Assembly (NCBI GenBank): GCA_003864495.1
Contig: ML133483.1
Span: forward strand, 1 to 64,000
Reading direction: 5' to 3'
Length of the DNA: 64,000 bases
DNA from: Nemopilema nomurai
Lineage: Eukaryota > Cnidaria > Scyphozoa > Rhizostomeae > Rhizostomatidae
Positions 62,740-64,000 of this stretch are shown here, piece by piece; position 1 is the first letter of the stretch; every line of letters begins with the position of its first letter. The translations under genes were made by a program, and so were the position numbers. The notes below the pieces were generated by a model, which saw only the letters and a list, made by a program, of their open reading frames with translations, ran no database searches and was not told the DNA's origin.

Positions 62740-64000
62740 CTGGAATAGGGTGGATAATGAATAAAGAAGTTCTAGAAGACAGATGAGTGGTTAAGCTATT
62801 TTCTCGGGTATATTTTTATCACCATTTAGCATCTCAAAAACCAGCAATTCATGATGCACTATTTTTAGTACTTTATTGAAGCAGCATCAAAGTAGCCTCT
62901 TTGAGTATCTGTATCTTTGGGATTGAATAATTTAAAACCAAAACGGCGAAAACTGGTAAAAACAAGTTGGTAGCTTTGACTTCGGGCTTGAAAGACCAAT
63001 CTGTTGTTTAACGAAGATAATTATACTGAAAGACTGATCACATAGAGATTTAAGCCAGAAATAAATGCTATCCAATCGTGTTTTTAATGCATTTATATGA
63101 TTGTAACAAAACCCACTCCAACAAGTAAATTCGAAAAGCAACGGTATTGCGACGCACACAGTATACGAAATGATAACAATTCTCTCATTCTTAAGACGAT
63201 TAGAAAAATTCTACATTGTTCCTTCTAGGGCAATATTCTACCAGTTGAGAGTTTGAGGTATGAAAAAAATAAACTCAGCCAAATAATGTTATTGAATACG
63301 GTTTTAACTTTGGAGTTCTAAGAGAAGGCGAAGAAGAATAAATATATTTGGCGGCTTGAACTGCGTAAAGGTTTGACCTGGGTGATATGGGTGTTTCAGA
63401 GAAAAATTCTATAGAATTGAAATTGGCAAGAAAGAATATTAACAAATTTCAATCAAGGATAATCAAGTCCAAAATTAACAGAAACGAACGGAAACTCAAA
63501 CAGACAACTTCTTAACGATCATAAAACTTGCAGTATAAGGCAAAACAATAGATTAAATCCAAGTACTAAGAAATTTGCTTTTAAGATTATTCATCGCAAA
63601 AGGATGTTGCTTGCGTAAGTTGTCTTCCTCGGCCAACGAGAGCAAGCGATCGACGTTCATCTTAAAATAGAATATGACAGTTACTGCTTTGTAAAAATTA
63701 AAGACAATAATAGATCTACTGAGACTATGAATATGTTTATTTAAAGGAGGAATACTGTTTCGAAAGTTAACGAATGGCTACAACATTACGAAAGACATGT
63801 ACTTTGGACTTAACAATAGCCAGAAATAGCGGAACAGTTATTGCGTACTTTGGCCTTTTGATCAAAGGGAGCACCAAATCAGCTTTAATTCAATGAGGAA
63901 AGACTAAATAGCAATTATCCAATCTTTATACTTTCTGTTCCTACATAACAGTGAATTTGCAACACCTCGAGTTTGCATCTTGCTTCAGGAGTGTCAAATG
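62740..64000. other. Right edge
   Basis: Possible upstream exons of the 62.5-kb gene. A short minus-strand frame at 63553-63660 (MNVDRLLSLAEEDNLRKQHP and 15 more residues) looks protein-like and follows a possible acceptor, but could not be joined in phase. Nothing else recognised. Confidence 0.35.

Noticed and set aside
1..64000. CRISPR arrays, bacterial operons, rRNA or tRNA genes
   Set aside because: None seen; the tandem repeats present have no spacers and the genes are intron-bearing metazoan genes.

Overview
Eukaryotic, AT-rich genomic DNA from an invertebrate animal. The recognisable genes are metazoan and most are cut by many short introns (GT-AG, one GC-AG). The protein set and the retroelement style fit a cnidarian, but the species call is inference; no rRNA, tRNA, CRISPR or bacterial-type operon was seen.

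Layout. About 2.7-9.7 kb (minus strand): exons of an R7-family regulator of G-protein signalling (RGS9/RGS7-like). The DEP-DHEX part joins in frame; the GGL/RGS part is only faintly visible and may be decayed. This region also holds a pentanucleotide satellite, a 46-bp minisatellite abutting a splice donor, and a TA-flanked MITE. 11.6-12.7 kb (+): intronless GPANK1-like G-patch/ankyrin gene. 13.3-13.8 kb (-): predicted two-exon 77-aa gene. 14.6-17.7 kb (+): CDR2-like coiled-coil gene, three exons. 19.4-34.5 kb (-): CLC-7-type lysosomal chloride/proton exchanger, 23 coding exons, 808 aa. 39.0-42.5 kb (-): young Ty3/Gypsy-type LTR retrotransposon with identical LTRs, an intact gag-protease ORF and a pol cut off early in reverse transcriptase. 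44.4-47.4 kb (-): Rho GDP-dissociation inhibitor, five exons. 50.3-50.5 kb (+): 60-aa hypothetical ORF. 50.9-54.8 kb (-): protein disulfide isomerase, six exons, with a perfect ER stress response element and a TATA box upstream. 58.0-60.3 kb (-): mitochondrial ribosomal protein bL12m, five exons. 60.7-61.0 kb (-): 3' tail of a dead LINE. 62.5-62.7 kb (-): last exon of an unrecognised gene.

The genes are unrelated housekeeping and signalling genes, not a functional cluster. Exon chains for CLCN7, PDI, RhoGDI, MRPL12 and CDR2 were assembled by hand: phases match at every junction, total lengths divide by three, and lengths fall within a few residues of the human proteins. I did not find a convincing new multi-gene system. 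The most notable items are the divergent R7-RGS gene, the noncanonical retroelement protease, the GC-AG intron, the ERSE and several small uncharacterised genes.
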